DNA of 8,127 nucleotides. Source: Chloroflexota bacterium (GTDB lineage Bacteria; Chloroflexota; Dehalococcoidia; Lucifugimonadales; JADFKI01). Below the pieces are notes generated by a model that had not been told where the DNA came from, did no database searches, and was given only the letters and a program-made list of their open reading frames with translations. The position numbers and the translations under genes were made by a program. Where the stretch lies: assembly GCA_022565015.1 (NCBI GenBank), contig JADFKI010000173.1, positions 1 through 8,127 of the forward strand, in the 5' to 3' direction. Shown one piece after another: positions 6,054 to 8,127 of this stretch; position 1 is the stretch's first letter; each line of letters begins with the position of its first letter.

Positions 6054-7019
6054 ATGAAAGCTGTACAGATTACGGAGACCGGCGGGCCGGAGGTCCTAAA
6101 GTACATCGACGTGCCGGACCCGACCCCGGGCCCCGGTCAGGCGCTGATTGACATCAAGGCCATCGGCGTGAACTTTACGGACGTATATTCGCGCAAGGGC
6201 ATGAACCCGCCGGCGCTGCCATCGATCCTTGGCGGCGAGGCGTCGGGCGTCGTGTCCCAGGTAGGCGAGGGCGTAACGGAGGTCGCCGTGGGCGATCTCG
6301 TCGCCTACTCCGGCGTTCCCAGCTCCTACGCCGAAAAGGTCGTGGCTCCTGCGGCGCGTCTCGTAAAGATGCCGGCCAGCGTCAACGCCGAGCAGGGCGC
6401 GGCCATTATGCTGCAGGGAATGACGGCCCACTACCTCTGCCATTCCACCTATCCCATCAAACAGGGCGACACGGCGATCGTCCATGCGGGCGCGGGCGGC
6501 GTCGGGCTGATTCTCACGCAGATGGTCAAGTTCCTGGGCGGTACGGTCATCTCGACCGTGTCGACGGACGAGAAGGCGGCGCTTTCTCGTGAGGCGGGCG
6601 CCGACCATGTGATCAAGTACACGGAGCAGGACTTCGAAGAAGAGGTCATGAAGATAACCGACGGCGCCGGCGTCGAGGCGGTCTTCGACTCCGTCGGCAA
6701 GACCACCTTCGACAAGGGCATCGCCTGCCTGAAGGACCGGGGGTACATGGTGCTGTACGGCATGTCCAGCGGTCAGGTCGACCCGGTGCCGATTCCGATG
6801 CTGAACAGGAAGTCGCTATTCCTTACCAGGCCCGGTCTGGCGGCGTATATCGCGACACGAGAAGACCTGCTTCAGAGGGCGGGGGACGTCCTAAGCTGGA
6901 TTCAGTCCGGCAAGCTAAAGCTGCGCATCCACGGCACGTTCGCGCTCAAGGACGTCGCCGAGGCGCACCGCCAGCTGGAGGGACGCCTGACTACCGGCAA
7001 GCTGCTGCTCGTTCCCTAG
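6054..7019 (+). CDS. Zinc-independent NAD(P)H:quinone oxidoreductase (MDR superfamily)
   Basis: A 321-residue medium-chain dehydrogenase/reductase of the quinone oxidoreductase (QOR) type, an NADPH-dependent cytosolic reductase of quinones or activated alkenes. The N-terminal GroES-like domain opens with MKAVQITETGGPEVLKY and contains GVNFTDVYSRKGM (38-50) and ILGGEASGVV (58-67). The nucleotide-binding domain has the QOR signature AAIMLQGMTAHYL (116-128), the glycine motif HAGAGGVG (144-151) and FDSVGKTTF (211-219). The end, LEGRLTTGKLLLVP, is typical and complete. The cysteine cluster and catalytic zinc ligands of alcohol dehydrogenases are absent, which separates it from zinc MDRs. Length is normal. 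It sits 60 bp before the SDR gene on the same strand, so the two may be cotranscribed. The physiological substrate is unknown. Confidence 0.92.
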   Translation: MKAVQITETGGPEVLKYIDVPDPTPGPGQALIDIKAIGVNFTDVYSRKGMNPPALPSILGGEASGVVSQVGEGVTEVAVGDLVAYSGVPSSYAEKVVAPAARLVKMPASVNAEQGAAIMLQGMTAHYLCHSTYPIKQGDTAIVHAGAGGVGLILTQMVKFLGGTVISTVSTDEKAALSREAGADHVIKYTEQDFEEEVMKITDGAGVEAVFDSVGKTTFDKGIACLKDRGYMVLYGMSSGQVDPVPIPMLNRKSLFLTRPGLAAYIATREDLLQRAGDVLSWIQSGKLKLRIHGTFALKDVAEAHRQLEGRLTTGKLLLVP

Positions 7020-7065
7020 GATGTCCGAGCCTTCCAGGATAGTAAACGTTGGAATCTACTTTCAT

Positions 7066-7070
7066 GAGGA
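7066..7070 (+). promoter_or_regulatory. Ribosome binding site supporting a TTG start for the SDR
   Basis: GAGGA nine bases before the TTG at 7080. The nearby ATG at 7064 is in another frame and stops after eleven codons, so TTG is the only sensible start before the LDGKVAIVTGAG motif. Confidence 0.5.
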
Positions 7071-7079
7071 CTGAGAAAA

Positions 7080-7891
7080 TTGGGAGAGCTGGATGGTAAG
7101 GTCGCCATAGTGACGGGCGCCGGCAGGCTGCGAGGCATCGGCAGGGCGACCGCCGTGGCGCTTGCGGGTCTTGGCGCCGACGTAGTCGTGACCGGCACCG
7201 GACGCAGCCCGGACAGCTACCCGAGTGATGAGAGGGCGGCGGGCTGGAAAGACATCGAAAGCACGTCCGAGCAGGTGCGGGCGAGTGGCCGGCGAGCCCT
7301 ACCTCTAGTGGTTGACGTTGGTGATCCCGGCCAGGTCCAGGCCATGATGGATGAGACGATTTCCGAGTTCGGCCGAGTCGATATCCTTGTTAACAACGCC
7401 GCGTTCGCAATGCAGCCGGCGTTGGCGCCCGCGGTCGACCTGGCGCCCGAGATGTTCCGGAAGGTCATGGACGTAAAGGTGACCGGGACCTACCTCTGCA
7501 GCCAGGCCGCGCTCCGGCGGATGATCGATAAGGACCAGGGCGGCAAGATTATCAACATATCGTCTGCCGCGGGAAAGCGTGGCAGCCCCAACCTGCTGGC
7601 CTACAATGCCGCCTGCTTTGCCGTAATCGGCATGACGCAGTGCTTGGCGAGGGAGGTCGGCCAGTACGGGATTAACGTAAACTGCGTCTGCCCCGGCACG
7701 ACGGGACGTCGCGGACCGACTTCTACGGCAGGGACGAGGAGTGGCAGCGTCGAGCGGCCGGCGCGGCGCTGGGAAGGAACGGCACCGATGAGGAGATTGG
7801 CGGCTTCATCGCCTACCTCTGCACGGAGGCCGCGTCATGGATAACCGGCCAGTCGATCAACATCAACGGCGGCACGGTCATGGAGCATTAG
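7080..7891 (+). pseudogene. Short-chain dehydrogenase/reductase, frameshifted and lacking the catalytic Lys
   Basis: A classical SDR of about 270 residues when the frame is repaired; such enzymes interconvert alcohols and ketones with NAD(P)H. The cofactor motif TGAGRLRGIG (12-21), VVDVGD (78-82), NNAA (105-108), INISS (158-162, catalytic Ser likely S162) and Tyr Y175 are present. The normal YxxxK is YNAAC, so the Lys is Cys179, and the Asn of the tetrad (DVNV) is Lys133. After CPGTT (about 7702) the frame is lost. One base added to the GGG at 7703-7705 restores it: TSRTDFYGRDEEW, then GFIAYLCTEAASWITG and INGGTVMEH to the TAG at 7889-7891. Unrepaired, it runs on to 7844 with an unrelated tail. 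The start is TTG with GAGGA upstream. It is either a decaying gene or a divergent SDR with a sequencing error. Confidence 0.8.
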
Positions 7892-7930
7892 GAACACATT
7901 TGGGCAGCGAGTCATACCCCCTCATCCCGA

Positions 7931-7951
7931 CCTTCTCCCTCAGGGAGAAGG
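7931..7951. repeat. Near-perfect palindrome downstream of the SDR
   Basis: CCTTCTCCCT (7931-7940) and AGGGAGAAGG (7942-7951) form a 21-bp palindrome around a single central C, about 40 bp after the SDR stop. As RNA it would fold into a strong hairpin, followed only by a mixed T/A stretch, so it could act as a weak terminator. It resembles the CTCCCT/AGGGAG intergenic repeats common in many bacteria. Confidence 0.6.
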
Positions 7952-7964
7952 GGTTATATTCCTC

Positions 7965-7981
7965 CTCACCCTGAGGGAGAG
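7965..7981. repeat. Second CCCT/AGGG hairpin, inverted relative to the first
   Basis: CTC-A-CCCT-G-AGGG-A-GAG is a short palindrome with one mismatch pair. Its core CCCTGAGGGAG (7969-7979) is the exact reverse complement of CTCCCTCAGGG (7935-7945), so the two units are inverted copies that could also pair with each other. Confidence 0.55.
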
Positions 7982-7991
7982 GATTGAGGTG

Positions 7992-8035
7992 TCCGACTCC
8001 TATGAAGAATATCTTCGGACTCCGATTCATCGGAG
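7992..8035 (+). repeat. Dispersed hairpin repeat, copy 2
   Basis: TCCGACTCC (7992-8000), six variable bases, GAATATCTTCGGACTCCG (8007-8024) and a hairpin CTCCGA-TTCA-TCGGAG (8020-8035). It matches the element at 5814-5859. The last stem pair is A:T here and C:G there, so base pairing is kept while sequence differs. GAATATTTTC follows at 8041-8050 as a degenerate outer arm. Confidence 0.65.
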
Positions 8036-8127
8036 AGGGTGAATATTTTCTTATACGGAATATGCTAATTGTATGGTGAAGGCACGGCACGATAGTGGTG
8101 TAGAAGACCGCCGCGCGAGGGAGCGGG

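Larger units (their letters stand above)
7892..8127. other. Repeat-rich non-coding right end
   Basis: This stretch holds the two CCCT/AGGG palindromes and copy 2 of the dispersed hairpin repeat; beyond about 8050 I see nothing recognisable. A minus-strand open frame here only translates the repeats (phrases like SLREKVGMRG) and is not a gene. Confidence 0.6.

Noticed and set aside
5516..6106. 196-codon minus-strand frame across the RidA end and the repeat region
   Set aside because: It crosses an antisense gene end and palindromic repeats and has no protein-like features.
7878..8090. Minus-strand 70-codon frame at the right end
   Set aside because: It translates intergenic repeats; strings such as SLREKVGMRG are a well-known source of spurious hypothetical proteins.

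Overview
The window looks like a piece of a GC-rich bacterial chromosome, probably from an uncultured lineage. A Chloroflexota (SAR202/Dehalococcoidia-like) origin is my best guess. It rests on a mandelate-racemase-type enolase-superfamily enzyme beside an HsaA/DszC-type flavin monooxygenase, an SDR and an MDR oxidoreductase, families known to be expanded in that group. This is inference from gene content; there is no rRNA or other marker gene.

Layout. (1) Positions 1-1165 hold the 3' part of a gene running in from the left edge. Its N-terminal side resembles the tail-linked segments of DUF4157/eCIS-core proteins, and its C-terminal side is an M15 (VanY/L-Ala-D-Glu peptidase-like) zinc peptidase domain. 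It is clearly AT-richer than the rest of the window. (2) Positions 1166-1631 are non-coding, with a hairpin and a fragment resembling the 3' end of a tRNA, so this may be the edge of an acquired segment. (3) Positions 1632-2798 encode an enolase-superfamily acid-sugar dehydratase/racemase-like enzyme. (4) On the minus strand, an HsaA/DszC-like flavin monooxygenase (4966 down to 3794) is followed after 22 bp by a SAM-dependent O-methyltransferase (3771 down to about 2782). The methyltransferase is broken by two frameshifts, and its reconstructed end overlaps the end of the enolase-family gene. (5) Divergent from these, 5210-5722 encodes an atypical RidA-family protein. (6) Positions 5723-6053 are non-coding and contain nested palindromic repeats. 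(7) A zinc-free quinone oxidoreductase (6054-7019) and a short-chain dehydrogenase (7080-7891) follow on the plus strand. The SDR carries a frameshift and lacks the catalytic Lys of YxxxK. (8) The right end, 7892-8127, is intergenic and full of hairpin repeats, one of which matches the element inserted in the repeat region at 5.8 kb.

The central genes look like small-molecule catabolism: flavin-dependent hydroxylation, O-methyl transfer, RidA-type detoxification, quinone/enone reduction, alcohol/ketone redox and acid-sugar dehydration. No substrate can be read from the sequence. I see no rRNA, complete tRNA, CRISPR array, transposase or integrase. The points most worth a second look are the nested and covarying repeats, the SDR with a degenerate catalytic tetrad, and the peptidase gene with its Gln-rich insertion at the left edge.
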